From positions 170,328,672 to 170,392,671 of the forward strand of contig NC_090322.1 in NCBI RefSeq assembly GCF_040869045.1: a DNA stretch of 64,000 nt, in the 5' to 3' direction. A program made the translations under genes and the position numbers. The notes under the pieces are model-generated. The model was not told the DNA's origin, did not search any database, and worked only from the letters and a program-made list of their open reading frames with translations. Within the stretch, counting starts at the first letter, position 1. Each line of letters starts with the position of its first letter. Shown here piece after piece: positions 44,691-56,411 of the stretch. The DNA comes from Eurosta solidaginis (Eukaryota > Arthropoda > Insecta > Diptera > Tephritidae).

Positions 44691-45290
44691 AAACGTTTCA
44701 CAAAACAATTTCGCACTTTTAACCTTCCGCACTACCGCTGCAGTCCAATCATGGAGCAAACTCGTCTAAACGGAACCGTTGTTTTTTGTCGAAATTTGAA
44801 CGTTTTAAATTTCAACCGTCTTCACCGTGCGCCGGGATATCAATCACTGAATGCTTAACGCCAATATACGCTCAGTATTATAATAAAGCGGCAGCAACAA
44901 CACAACAATAGCCACAGAGCTAAGTAGTAGCTAAAACCCCAATAAACGACCAGCAATCAGCAAATCAACCAACAAATCAAAGAGGCAGAGCTGCTAGCTA
45001 GCCAGCAGGTCACCTCTCCACCTGTCGCTCAAAAATTATCACAGAACTACACGCATACATCTAGATACACATACAGTCTCGCTAAAAACCGCCAACAAAT
45101 AATGAAAGATATCATTTGAAAAAATCTTATAAATTATCATATGATCCAGACTTGTAACAAGAATATTCGTTAATTTACTCGACAACACGATCGGGCATTC
45201 AGTATTCGTTTTTGAAATTACCTGCCTCCCAACAAATTGACTCAATGCATGTGTGTGTATGTACTTCCCCTCATACATTCATTTCAATAA
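44691..45290 (+). other. Host-like regulatory or leader DNA (tentative)
   Basis: Composition rises from very AT-rich to mixed, with GCGGCAGCAACAACACAAC, CAATCAGCAAATCAACCAAC and GCAGAGCTGCTAGCTAGCC runs typical of fly 5' leaders. An initiator-like CTCAGTA lies at about 44872-44878. No ATG-led frame of any length and no repeat hallmarks. Confidence 0.2.
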
Positions 45291-45801
45291 ACTTTTTATT
45301 GTTGTTGTTTGTATGCAATATTGTATGCAATGAGTTTTAACTTCTTTACTTGCTAAAATCATGAATGAACTCCTGACTCACGTGTTATTTACCAAGAAAA
45401 TATAGAAACAACAATATATTGCAACAACAAATTTAGGTGAAGTGGAAATGTAAGAAAGTCTATTGGCCGCTGTCGCTGTACCAGTCGCAGTCATCGTCGC
45501 AGCGGGCTTCGACGTTGGTGTTACTGATAACGTTGTCGCTGACTTCTGAAATCACCTGTGTGTCACACGCATATCATGTGATGTCACTTATCATGCATAT
45601 CATACGATATCGCGCGTACACATACATGCATACGGGTGAGCAAGTGTTTATGAAATGATGCTTTTGTTTAGCTCTCTTTACTTTACTATGTTTCGCTTTT
45701 GCTCTTTTTTTTAGTAAGATGCAGCGTTGAGTAGAACTGCTAAGCACTGGGGTAGGGTAAAATCGATCCTGTAAAAACTTGCATCAGGGATTTATTGAAT
45801 T
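45291..45801. other. Unassigned DNA
   Basis: A cluster of CGCATATCATGTGATGTC / GCATATCATACGATATC words lies at about 45568-45615. No gene recognised; the 73-codon frame at 45437 has no motif. Confidence 0.3.
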
Positions 45802-45959
45802 ACTAGCCTTTACCCGCGGCCCCGTCCGCAAGGAGAAAATGAAATATATGGGCTATTCACGTTAGCCTGATTATCAAGTTTTCTGTTTAAAATTTTTTTT
45901 TCTGTCTAATGCATTTTATTTTTGTAATTGAGTAAAAAAAAAAAGATCTAAATGAGCTG

Positions 45960-48900
45960 ATAACCCGATAGGATCCCCAAATGATCCCGAAATTATGCAG
46001 AAAAATCCACGAAATGACCCCGACGATATCGCGGACGAAAACCATCCAGAAATGCCCCGGATGGTTCTTCAAAGGTTCCCGGAATAGTCCCAAAAAACCC
46101 GAAATGACAACGACACGATTCTAGACTTATCCAGAGAACCACACAAAATGATCCCGAAAAACTCCCGGATGAGTTCCGAAATGACCCTGACGGGCTCCAG
46201 GACGGATCTCAAAAACCATCCAGAAAATATCCAGGAAGGGTTCCTAAATTATCCCGACATAGTCCAGAAAAAGTTCCGATTGCGAAAACCATACAGAAAT
46301 GATTCCGAAAGTGTCCCAAAATTATCCCGAAATGTCTCGAAATGACCCTGACGGGATCCCGGACGGATCTCGAAAACAATCCAGAAATGATGCTCAAAGG
46401 GTCCCCAAATGATCCCATATCAGTCGAGAAAAAGTCCCGAAATTACCCCGACGGAATCCCGGATGGATCCGGAAATCCATCTAGAAATGATGCCGGAAGG
46501 TAACCCAAATGATCCCGAAATAGTCCCGAAATGACCCCGGACCGATCCCTAAATCTATCCAAAATCCAGATGCCGGAAAGTTCCCCAAATGATCCCCTAA
46601 TAATCCCGGAATGACTGTGATGGTATCCCTGAAGGATTCCGAAACCCATCCTGAAATGATACCGAAAGGGTCCCCAAATGATCCCGTATTAGTCGAGAAA
46701 AAGTCCCGAAATAAACCCGACTGGATCCCGGACGGATCCCGAAAACCATATAGAAATGATACCGGAAGGTACCCCAAATGATCCCGAAAAAATCCTGAAA
46801 TGTCCCCGACGGAATCCCGGACGAATCCCGAAAACCATCCAGAAATGTTGCCGGAAGGTACCCCAAATGATCCCGAAAAAGTGCTGAAATTACCACTACG
46901 TGATTCCGGACGACTCCCGAAAACTATCCAGAAATGATGCCGGACAGGTCGCCAAATGATAACGTATCAGTTGAGAAAAAGTCTCGAAATAACCCCAACG
47001 GGATCCCGAAAACCATCTAGAAATGACGCCGGAAGGTACCCCAAATGATACCGAAATAGTCCGAAATGACCCCTACGGGATCCCGAACGGATCCTGAAAA
47101 ATTTGCAGAAATGATACCGGAAAGGTACCCAAATGATCCCTTAATAGTCCCGAATTGACCCTGGTGGAATCCCGGACGGATCCCGAAAACCATCCAGAAA
47201 TGATGCCGAAAGGGTTCCCAAATGATCCTGTATTAGTCGAGAAATAGTCCCGAAATGACCCCGGCGGATCCGGAAAACCATCTAGAAATGATGCCGGAAA
47301 ATACCCCAAATGATCCTGAAAGAGTCCCGAAATTACCCCGTCGGGATCCCAGACGGATCCCGAAAACTATCCAGAAATGATGGTCCCCAAATGATCCCCT
47401 AATAGTCCCGAAATGACCCTGAGGGGATCCCGGACGGATCCCGAAAACCATCCAGAAATGATGCCGAAAGATGATCCCGAAATAGTCCCAAATTGACATT
47501 GACTTGATCCCGGAAGGATCCCCAAAATAATACAGAAATGATACCGAAAGGGTCCCCTACTGATGCCGTATTAGTAGAGAAAAATTCCCGAAATGACCCC
47601 GATGGGATCCCGGTCGAATGCCGAAAACCTTCCAGAAATGATGCCGGAAGGGACCCAAAATGATCCCGAAAATATCCTGACGGATATCCCGGACGGATCC
47701 CGAAAACCACCCAGAAATGAGGCCGGAAGGGACTTCAAATAATCCCAAAAAAGTCCCGAAATGACCCCGACGGGATCCCGGACGGGTCCCTAAAACCATC
47801 CAGAAATTATGTCGGAAAGGTCCCCAAATGATCCCCTAATGGTCCCGAAATGACCCTGATGGGATCCCGGACGGATCCCGAAAACCATCTAGAAATTATG
47901 CCCGAAAATACCCCAGATGATCCCAGAAAAAGTCCCGAAATTACCTCGATGGGTTCCCGTACAGATCCCGAAAACTATTCAGAAATGATATCGGAAAGGT
48001 CCTCAAATGATCCCCCTAATAGTCCCGAAATGACCCTGACGGGATCCCGGACGGATCCCAGAAACCATCCAGAAGTCATGCCGAAAGGGTCCTCAAATGA
48101 TCCCGTATCAGTTGAGAAAAAGTCTCGAAATTACCCCGACGGGATCCCGAAAACCATCTAGAAATGATGCCGGAAAGTACCCCAAATGATCCCGAAATGA
48201 CCCCTACGGGATCCTGACGGATCCCGAAAACTATGCAGAAATAATGCCGGAAAGGTCTCCAAATGATCCCCTATTAGTCCCGAAATGACCCCGATGGGAT
48301 CCCGGACCCATTCCGAAAACTATCCAGAAATGATGTCGGAAAGGTCCCCAAATGATCCCGTATTAGTCGAGAAAAGTTCCCGAAATGACCCCTACGGGAT
48401 CCCGGTTGGATCCCGAAAACCATCTAGAAATGATGACGGAAAATACCCCAAATGATCCCGAAATAGTCCCGAAATTACCCCGTCGGGATCCCGCACGGAT
48501 CCCGAAAACCATCCAGAAATGATGCCGGAAAGGTCCTCAAATGATCCCCTAATAGTCCCGAAATGACCCTGACGGTATCCCGACGGATCCCGGAAACTAT
48601 CTAGAAATGATGCCGGAAAGGTTCCCAAATGATCCCCAAATAGTCCCGGAATGACCCTGACGGGTTCACGTGATCCCGAAAACCATCCAGAAATAATGGC
48701 GAGAGGGTCCCTAAATGATCCCGTATTAGTCGCGAAAAAGTTCCGAAACGCCTCGACGGGATCCCAGAAGGATCCCGGAAACCATCTAGAAAGGATGGCG
48801 GCAGGTACCCCAAATGATCCCGAAAAAGTCCTGAAATGACCCCGACGGGATCACGGACGGATCCCGAAAACCATCCAGAAATGATGCCGGAAGGGACTCC

Positions 48901-49627
48901 AAATGATCACGAAAAATTCCCGAAATGACCCCGACGGGATCCCTGACGGATCCCTAAAACCATCCAGAAATGATGCCGGAAGGGACCTGAAATGATCCCG
49001 AAAAAGTCCCGAAGCGACCCCGACTGGATCCCGGAAGGATACCGAAAACCATCCAGAAATGATGCCGGTAGGCACCCCAAATGATCCCGAAATAGTCCCG
49101 AATTGACTCGGACGGATCCCGTAAACTATCCAGAAATGATGCCGGAAGGGTCCTCAAATGATCCCCTAATAGTCCAGGAATGACTCTAACGGGATCCCGG
49201 ACGGATCCCGAAAACCATCCAGAAATGATGCCGGAAGGGACCCAAAATGACCCAGAAAAAGTCCCGTAATGATCCCGGAAACCATCAAGAATTTATCTCT
49301 CAATGGTACGCAAACGATCCCGAAATTACCCCGACGGGATGCCGGACGGATCACGAAACCCATCCAGAAATGATGCCGGAAGGGTCCCCAAATGATCGCG
49401 AAACAGTCCCGATACTATCCCGAAATAGTCCCAAAAATGTCCCAAAATAACCCCGACGGGATCCCGGACGGATCCCGAAAACTATACAGAAATGATCCCG
49501 GAAGGGTCCCAAAATGATCCCGAAGTAATCCCGAAATAGTCCCGAAATGACCCCGGCGGGATCCCGGGCCGATCCCGAAAACCATCCAGAAATGATCCCG
49601 GAAGGGTCTCGATATGACCCTTACGGG
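45960..49627. repeat. ~89-bp satellite array, roughly 41 monomers
   Basis: Monomers carry CCATCCAGAAATGATGCCGG, CCAAATGATCCCGAAA, TAGTCCCGAAATGACCC and CGACGGGATCCCGGACGGAT. The C(C/T)ATC(C/T)AGAAATG phrase falls at 46835, 46924, 47013 and 47367, giving 89, 89 and four times 88.5 bp. Monomers differ by many substitutions, so the array is not freshly amplified. Internal CCCGAAA subrepeats are frequent. Long open frames of the type FLDGFRDPSGIPSG on the minus strand arise only because the period is close to a multiple of three and stops are rare in this GC-rich unit. They are not genes. Confidence 0.92.
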
Positions 49628-50040
49628 ATTAAAAATAAGGTGAAGCTAATTATAAAACCAAGTTAATAAGGCAGCAGGCGCGTTGGAGCGAATGAAGAGT
49701 TACATAGAGACATACAGGTAAAGCTAATAAAAGCGTGCTAATAAAAACAATTGCAGGAGGGTGGATGGCGGGAGTAGAAGGAGAGGACCACTGATCGTTC
49801 CTCCAAAATTGTTTAGATCTCGATCTGTATGTGCCAGATACCAAAAACTATTGATTTAGGAGAAAATTTATATTGAATTATACCAATTTATAGATTTTAC
49901 ACCAGAGGGGGAGAGAAGGGGGGAGGCGGGCGGAGGATGCACTGCTCACTTTGTAAGCCCTCGACTTATTTGACCCATTGAGTCTGTAATATTGGTGAAG
50001 GCCAGTATACGTAAAGTTATAATGTGTAAAAATTATTAAA
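49628..50040. other. Interior of the retroposon-like unit right of the satellite
   Basis: Unique-looking sequence with a G-rich run (GGGGGAGAGAAGGGGGGAGG near 49907-49926). No coding recognised. Confidence 0.35.
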
Positions 50041-50485
50041 AAGTAATTGCTCGAAGGGGCGTGGAACCTCCACCCCCCTTTCCATGATCGAAAAAAATTT
50101 CGCTAGTAGGCTATTGTCTGTGTCCCAAATTGCATCAAAATCCGTGTAGCCGTTCCGGCGTGATTCAGTCACAAAGACGAAAAAATATAATAATTAAATT
50201 ATAACTGCTCCTAGGGGCGGATACCTCCCCCCTTTTCAAAAATATAAAGCTAGTAGTTCCTTCTAGACTATTGGCTATATGTGTGCCAAATTTCATCCAA
50301 ATCCGTCCAGCCGTTCTTGCGTGATTGAGGCACAAAGCCAAACGTCTGGACATACAAACATACAAACATCCAAACATCCAAACTTTGCCATTTATAATAT
50401 ATATTAGATTAGATTGTTCAACTACTGCTGTATGAGTAGGGGGGTAAATACAACCCTGAGAAACATCTTAACCATTCTAATTTAA

Positions 50486-50750
50486 GGCAATAGTTGTTGT
50501 TGCTGTAACCGTAGCGTGTAACCGGAGGGGGTGAGTTCCACTTAGTTGGGCGGGGAGCCTGGAGGAAGGCTTCATCTACCTCCTTAGTGTTCCAATTTGG
50601 AGTTCTGCGGTGACTTGTTAGTCGGCGGCAAAAATAGCCCAGGCGCCAATTAGTGGTAAGGACGGCTATAGAGGGGCTTACTTCCCAGAGGACATTAGTC
50701 CTCGTGAATACAAACGCTGCCATCAGCATACTACTAAGCCGACCATCGGG
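50486..50750 (-). mobile_element. (CAA)n-tailed retroposon fragment, minus strand
   Basis: Read on the minus strand the fragment ends ...CCGGTTACACGCTACGG-TTACAGCAACAACAAC (about 50486), the kind of tail seen on the SINE-like and jockey-like copies here. The body includes a 103-codon frame (50729-50418) without a recognised domain. Class not resolved. Confidence 0.4.
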
Positions 50751-51960
50751 TTTAGCGACATCTAAGTTAGTAGCCCTTTTATTAAGCGCACTTGTGGTGG
50801 AGTAATATATTGCTCATCTGAGCACACGCCCTGAGAGATGAGTGAGACGACAAAGCTGCTAAGTGTTCGTAGCATAGGAGCTTAGGATATGTAGAAAAAG
50901 AAAGTTAAATAGACTACGTAGACTACGAAAAAGAGGAAAAGGCATAAGAAAAATAAAAATAGTTTATGAGATGGATTTTGTCGGAGGTTGAGGTAGCATT
51001 CAGTCAATCCAGGGTCAAGTAGAGATCCCACAAATCACCACTGAATAATAACCGACGGTTTGAGGTTTGAGAGGACAGCAGTTTTCGGTTCCCCGTGTTT
51101 GGGAGAGCGCGGGGGAGATATAGCTAAGCTTAGTGGTATGCGATATACGGAGCAATGGAGAACAGGCGTTATTGGAGATTACCCCTGCGTAGAGATTATC
51201 GGCAGTCGTGTAGCAGTGGTGTCAACGGCGAGAGGATGTATCACCATCAAAGGTCGTCGAAGCAGAGGAGGGATCAGCAAAGCGGTTGAACAAGAGCAGT
51301 GGAAGCACCAGACGGGCTAGCGGGGACCAGAAGGATTGGAGCATAGATGTTAGCGGAAAGGTTACGTAGGTTGATTGCAAACCTTCACCGTGGATGCTTC
51401 TCTCAAGGCGGGTAGCCGCCTGTAACGAGACTTAATGAGACTCTATAAGGTGGCTGGCTCTCTTGCTGGATACCGCCGCCTCCTACCGCGAGCGTTCGGA
51501 GTTTTACCAGCTGGACAACGTAAGCTGCCGCGTGGGTTGAAGGAGAACGTGCACCTTATAGACACAGCGGTAGCCACCTGTGCTCACGCACCGAACGGTG
51601 GAGTGCGAAGTCTTTCTGCGTGAGACGGTTCGACGGTGGAGAGGAGAGATGTCGCTCAAAGCGTCGATATTCCTCACAACACGTAAACCAATGGCCAGTC
51701 AAGGTCGGTGCGGAGCAGGGTGGATAATTTATGCCGAAGGATCGCACCTCCTCACACGGCCTGCCCACGCAGTAGCCATGCCTGAAGACATCATCTAATG
51801 CGGACTGACCCAAGGAGCCCCTTGGCTCCGGCTGGAATTGGTGGCAACAGCTGTTAATCAGCGGTCTGATGATCGCTGTTCGTAACCCAGTTAGATGTGT
51901 TTGCTGTTTTGCTTTTGGTGTGGGGAATCGTGTTATTGTTATGTTTTCGAATTTGGTTAA
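50751..51960. other. GC-richer unidentified fragment, probably retroelement-derived
   Basis: 51050-51850 is distinctly richer in G+C than its surroundings and has an unusual number of open frames on both strands (for example 51556-51963 minus, 51060-51320 plus). None shows a known motif. It may be the 5' untranslated or ORF1 part of a LINE. I cannot support more. Confidence 0.3.
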
Positions 51961-52588
51961 CATTGTTTTCGTATGGATATCATTAAAAAATTTTTAAATT
52001 ACCCAAAACAAAAAAGAAGAAAATAACTAATAAAATTCGCAAATAACTTTTAATGTTTTGTTACACGTGGGTGTAAATAAAATGTTTAACATTCTGTATT
52101 ACTAAAAACTTCCGATTGTTTATTGCTTATGACCTTGTCCTAACGCCACATAAGTTAAAAATTAATTATAGTTCATTCTAATTATAAACATTAGTAAAAA
52201 CGAGGTAAAAAAATTTTCTTTTGAAGTAACTAATAAATATTTTCTCCTTCCCTTAATGCATATTTTATCACCAAGTACGCACCACTAAATTTTACATTGT
52301 GGCCACAAACAATAAAGTTTTCTTAAAAGCTTTAACTAACACAAGAGCTGCAAAAAAACTGCTATGTAAAGTGTGTAAATTAGTTAATAACTACAGCAGA
52401 GATCAGAAAAATGGTATTAAGGTTTCAAATTTCATCAATTAAACTGCTCTTCATTTACTATCGATATATTCGTAACTGAAACTATGTAAACCAATCTCGT
52501 TTTAAGATTTCGAAATGTTTCTGTTCGGAGTCGGCACAAAACAAGTACGTCCCGTCCCGCGAATTTGTAGGAAATAAATATAGTCTAA
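51961..52588. other. AT-rich DNA with fragment of the GGAGTCGGC repeat
   Basis: Mostly AT-rich and featureless. At 52513-52575 GAAATGTTTCTGTTCGGAGT, CGGCACAAAACAAGTACGTC and CCGTCCCGCGAATTTGTAGG match the core repeat of 36650-36822. It is directly followed by Alpha copy 4. Confidence 0.5.
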
Positions 52589-54129
52589 AACAAGTAAAGA
52601 AGGCTACGTTCGGGTGTAACCGAACATTACATACTCAGCTGAGCGGTTTAGAGACAAAATAAGGGAAAATCACCATGTAGGAAAATGAACCTAGGGTAAC
52701 CCTGGAATGTGTTTGTATGACATGAGTATCAAATGGAAGGTACTAAAGAGTATTTTAAAAGGCAGTGGGCCATAGTTCTATAGGTGGACGGGTTTTTGGA
52801 GATATCACCATAAAGGTGGACCAGGGGGGTGTTTGTACGATATGGGTATCAAATTAAAGGTATTAATGAGGGATTTTAAAGGGAGTCGCCCTTAGTTGTA
52901 TATGTGAAGGGGTTTTCGAGTAATCGACCAAAATGTGGACCACGGTGACCCAGATCATCATCTGTCGGGTACCGCTAATTTATTTATATATGTAATACCA
53001 CGAACAGTATTCCTGCCTTGGTTCCAAGGGCTTTTGATTTCGCCCTGCAGAACTTTTTCATTTTCTTCTAATTAATATGGTTGGTGTCACACCCATTTCA
53101 TAAAGTTTTTTCTAAAGTTATATTTTGCGTCAAAAAATCAATCCAATCACCATGTTTCATCCCTTTTTTCGTATTTGGTATAGAATTATGGACTTTTTTC
53201 GATATCGAAAAAGTGGGCGTGGTTATAGTCGGATTTCGGCCATTTTTTATACAAAAAAAAGTGAGTTGAGATAATTACGTGAACTAAGTTTAGTAAAGAT
53301 ATATCGATTTTTGCTCAAGTTATTGTGTTAACAGCCGAGCGGAAGGACAGACTGTGTATAAAAACTGGGCGTGGCTTCAACCGATTTCGCCCATTTTCAG
53401 TTTTGTTCGACTTATGGCATTAAAAGTATTCGAAAGAAAATAAATTTTGAAATTTTCTTTTATTTTTGTATTTTGTTGCACCATATCATTACTGGAGTTG
53501 AATGTTGACATAATTTACTTATATACTTTAAAAATATTACATTTTGTGTTAAAATTTGACTTTTAAAATTATTATATTTTAAGTGGCACATATAGTAATA
53601 GGAGTAACGTTCCTGCCAAATTTCACCATGATATCTTCAACGACTGCCAAATTACAACTTGCAAAACTTTTAAATTACCTTCTTTTAAAAGTGGGCGGTG
53701 CCACGCCCATTGTTCAAAATTTTACTAATTTTCTATTTTGCGTCACAGTTTCATCGCTTTAGCCGTCTTTGGTAATGCATTATCGCATTTTTTCGGTTCT
53801 TCGATATTTCCGGTATCGAAAAAGTGGGCGTGGTTATAGTCCGATTTCGTTCATTTTAAATAGCGATCTGAGATGAGTGCCCGGGAACTTACATACCAAA
53901 TTTCATTAAGATGCCTCAAAATTTACTCAAGTTATCGTGTTTACGGACAGACGGACGGACGGACGTACGGACTTTGGCTAAATGAATTTCTTTTTTCGAC
54001 CAAATAATTTTGATATATAGAAGTCTATCTCTCTATCTATCTCGATTAGTTTATGCCTTTACGGATTACTGTTATGCGAATAAAATTAATATAAAAGAGC
54101 TCACAAATCTGCTCAGCTGCGTATAAAAA
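52589..54129 (+). mobile_element. Alpha element, copy 4 (short array)
   Basis: It starts AACAAGTAAAGAAGGCTACG with GTAACCGAACATTACATACTC and ends TCTGCTCAGCTGCGTATAAAAA. Only about two 130-bp units remain (52700-52930), and several ladder modules are shortened (for example around 53395-53450 and 53580). The end inverted repeat is degraded (CTCAGCTGCGTA against CTCAACTGAGTA). It appears to be the most deleted copy in the window. Confidence 0.8.
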
Positions 54130-55490
54130 CTACAAAACACGCAAATATGGTGGCGTTTTAGTATCTACAATCCACTTGAATATTTGATGTTGATAGCACC
54201 GTAGCACCGATGTTAATGTCTCCGCAATTAAGCACAACTCGTTTGGTAGCGAGTCTTCAATAATTGCCGCTAGATGGGTCTAGCTCTCCTTTGCGCGCCT
54301 AGCCTAGAGCGGTACAAACTAGCATACAATGAAGCTAATATAAACGTGTTAAAAATTAAAAAGATCACTACGCAAATCGGAAGAGAAGCTTGGCCTAAAA
54401 TCTCTTCTGCGAATACCGCGCCTTACATTTATGTTATTTTTAATAACTCGTTCTTTGTTAGACTATAATTAATTGGCTACAAAGCTACATCCTCAAAAAA
54501 GAATAAAAAGTTCGAAGTTTTCGTAAAAATTTCTCGAATTTTCAAAGTTTTTCGAAAACGTTTTCGAGATTGGTTTGACTAGTTTCAATTACAAAATTCA
54601 TAGAAATTTTTTCATAAAATTTAGAAAATAAAAAAGAACTGAACTGAATAAATTTAACAAAAATATCAAGTGCTATTTTTCTGTTCGCTGCTGTAGGTAG
54701 CAAGTATTTCATTATAGTCGTTATCAGGTAATCAAAAATTCACCTTGAATTTGAAATGAATTTTATGGGATGAAAACATAAAAGAAAAATAAAACAATAG
54801 TTGTAAATGGAAATGGATTGTTTCAGACCAAAATATTTATTGGTATGTAGTACATAATGAGACTAAAATTACATATCTAGTTAGTTTCATGTAAAAATGT
54901 AAGATGTGAAAAATACGATCACTAAACATTTTAAAGTGCTAGTACTAGTAACAGTAATCAGTCAAAGTGAAAATCAATCATTTATTGCTTCTCCTGTAAA
55001 ATTTGGAATTTCTTGGTTAGGACCCTTGTAAATTAATTTAACAATATGAAGGTAACTAAGTGCGAATATACTTATGTATGTACTTGCTTTTATATTTTGT
55101 GACATATCATATGGCGAAGGGTTATTATATCGAAGCGAACCTTGTAAATGTTTAGACTTAAAGTATTTACAAAGTACACAAGATATTCACTTGACCAGCT
55201 CAGATAAAAAACAACTACGGACGGGACAAGTGCTCGACCGACCTTGAATTTTTGACCAAATCATAAATCGAACCGGATGTTCGGCTGGTTGAGCACGAAC
55301 ATGAATTTGAATGAATTAAAAGACTATAAATACCTTCCAAGGGAAGGAAAGTCGAGGAAAAGACGGAAAAGAAAGATGGAAAGGAACGCAACGAAAGGAA
55401 AAAAGAAAAAGATAGAAAGTAAAAGAAAGATTAGAAGGCGAAGCTGGAAGCGAAACCGGACGACGCATTATCAATTTGTTATCCAACTGT
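54130..55490. other. Unassigned DNA
   Basis: A piece of the GGAGTCGGC repeat family occurs at 54366-54430 (CGCAAATCGGAAGAGAAGCT, GGCCTAAAATCTCTTC). TTCTTTGTTAGACTATAATT at about 54450 matches an inverted pair at 30633/30751. At 55277-55510 a 77-codon frame rich in K/R/E is open but low complexity (AAAG-rich DNA), so it is not accepted as a gene. Confidence 0.35.
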
Positions 55491-56290
55491 TAACGGTATG
55501 TTATCGATGAGTTATCGGTTTGCTATCGATATACTTTGAGGGTGTTATGCATTTCTTGTCAATGAAATTTTGGTTGGATTTAGGTGTGTTATCGACGAGG
55601 TATAAACGAGTTATCAATTTGCTATCTATTGTTATAAATTTGCTATCTGCAAAGGTTATCAAAGATGTTTCTGTTATCGAAAAGTTATGAATTTATTATC
55701 TTAAAGTTATCAATATGTCATCAAAAAGATATCAATTTACTATCGAAAAGTTATCGATTTCTTATTAAAACGTTTCAGATTTGTTAGCAACGTTGTCAAT
55801 TTATTATCCAAAAGTTGTCGCTCATTTATTGAAGACTTATCGAAAAGTTATGAATTTATTATCGGAAATTTATCGCTTATTTATACAAAAGTTATCCATA
55901 TGTTATCGATTTGTGTTTCAAGTGCTACCAATTTGTTATTGCCGTGTTATCGATTAGTTATCGAAAAATTATCTATTCAAGATTCGATTCGGCAAAAGGC
56001 CAGAACAATAATTTTTATGATAACTATTGCTTTTTTTGTATTTTGGTATAATTTAAAAATTGTATTTTGTTTTTGGAATAGTAGGTACAAAAAAAAAACA
56101 ATAATTATCATAAAAATTATTGTTGAGCTCGAATCCAACTTTGAATCCTTTATCAATAGGTCGACAAAACAAAGCAATTGAAAAATTATCTATTTTTTTA
56201 ACAAACAGTTATCGATGAGACATCGAAGTTATAGGTTTCTTATAGGAGTGTTATCAATTTCCTATCGGCGGATTATCGATTTATTATTGA
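55490..56290. repeat. Degenerate TTATCGAT minisatellite
   Basis: GTTATCGAT, TTATTATCGA, GTTATCAATTTG and AAAAGTTATCG recur dozens of times at irregular 10-25-bp steps on the plus strand. A perfect TATCGATA (55524-55531) and several TATCGAT sites lie within. In flies TATCGATA is the DREF/BEAF-32 binding element, but here it follows from the repeat unit. It is interrupted by the hairpin at 56004-56124. Confidence 0.7.
56004..56124. mobile_element. Small hairpin MITE, ~120 bp
   Basis: The arms ACAATAATTTTTATGATAAC (56005 on) and AATTATCATAAAAATTATTG (56103 on) are near-perfect reverse complements, about 26 bp each, continuing weakly inward through TTTTTTTGTA. It lies within the TTATCGAT minisatellite. 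Overlapping frames on both strands reflect the palindrome and are not genes. Confidence 0.7.
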
Positions 56291-56312
56291 CGACTTGAAA
56301 CTGATTGAAAAA

Positions 56313-56411
56313 ACTTGTTTCTAAAATTTTGATGTTGCTTTGCCCGGGCGTGAACCCAGGATCTTCGGTGTGGATGGCGGAGCCCGCTACCATCACACCA
56401 CGGCGGCCGCC
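56313..56411 (-). mobile_element. tRNA-like SINE, minus strand
   Basis: On the minus strand GGCGGCCGCCGTGGTGTGAT and GGTAGCGGGCTCCGCC are followed by GATCCTGGGTTCACGCCC and GGGCAAAGCAACATC, then AAAATTTTAG. An A-box-like GTGGTGTGATGGTAGC (56386-56401) and a B-box-like GGTTCACGCC (56348-56357) are spaced as in a pol III promoter. There is no cloverleaf acceptor pairing, so it is a SINE and not a functional tRNA gene. Confidence 0.7.

Larger units (their letters stand above)
45802..50415 (+). mobile_element. Retroposon-like unit containing an expanded satellite
   Basis: The left edge TACTAGCCTTTACCCGCGGC followed by CCCGTCCGCAAGG, and the right edge CCAAATTTCATCCAAATCCG, TCCAGCCGTTCTTGCGTGAT, CATCCAAACATCCAAACTTT, GCCATTTATAATATATATTAG, resemble the two ends of a family of insect retroposons whose members start with an ACCCGCGG(C/T) block and finish with tandem CCAAATTTCAT modules. 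Two such modules, about 165 bp apart, are present (50127-50170 and 50290-50330). The satellite fills most of the interior. I could not identify a coding region or a target duplication, so the class is uncertain. Confidence 0.5.

Noticed and set aside
45887..49450. Many open frames on both strands of the 45960-49627 region, encoding FRDPSGIPSG-like repetitive proteins
   Set aside because: They follow the 89-bp satellite unit, occur on both strands, change frame from unit to unit and have no start/stop logic. They are by-products of a GC-rich tandem repeat.
55277..55510. K/R-rich 77-codon frame as a basic nuclear protein
   Set aside because: The DNA is an AAAG/GAAAG-rich run. Composition explains the protein, and no domain or splice context was found.
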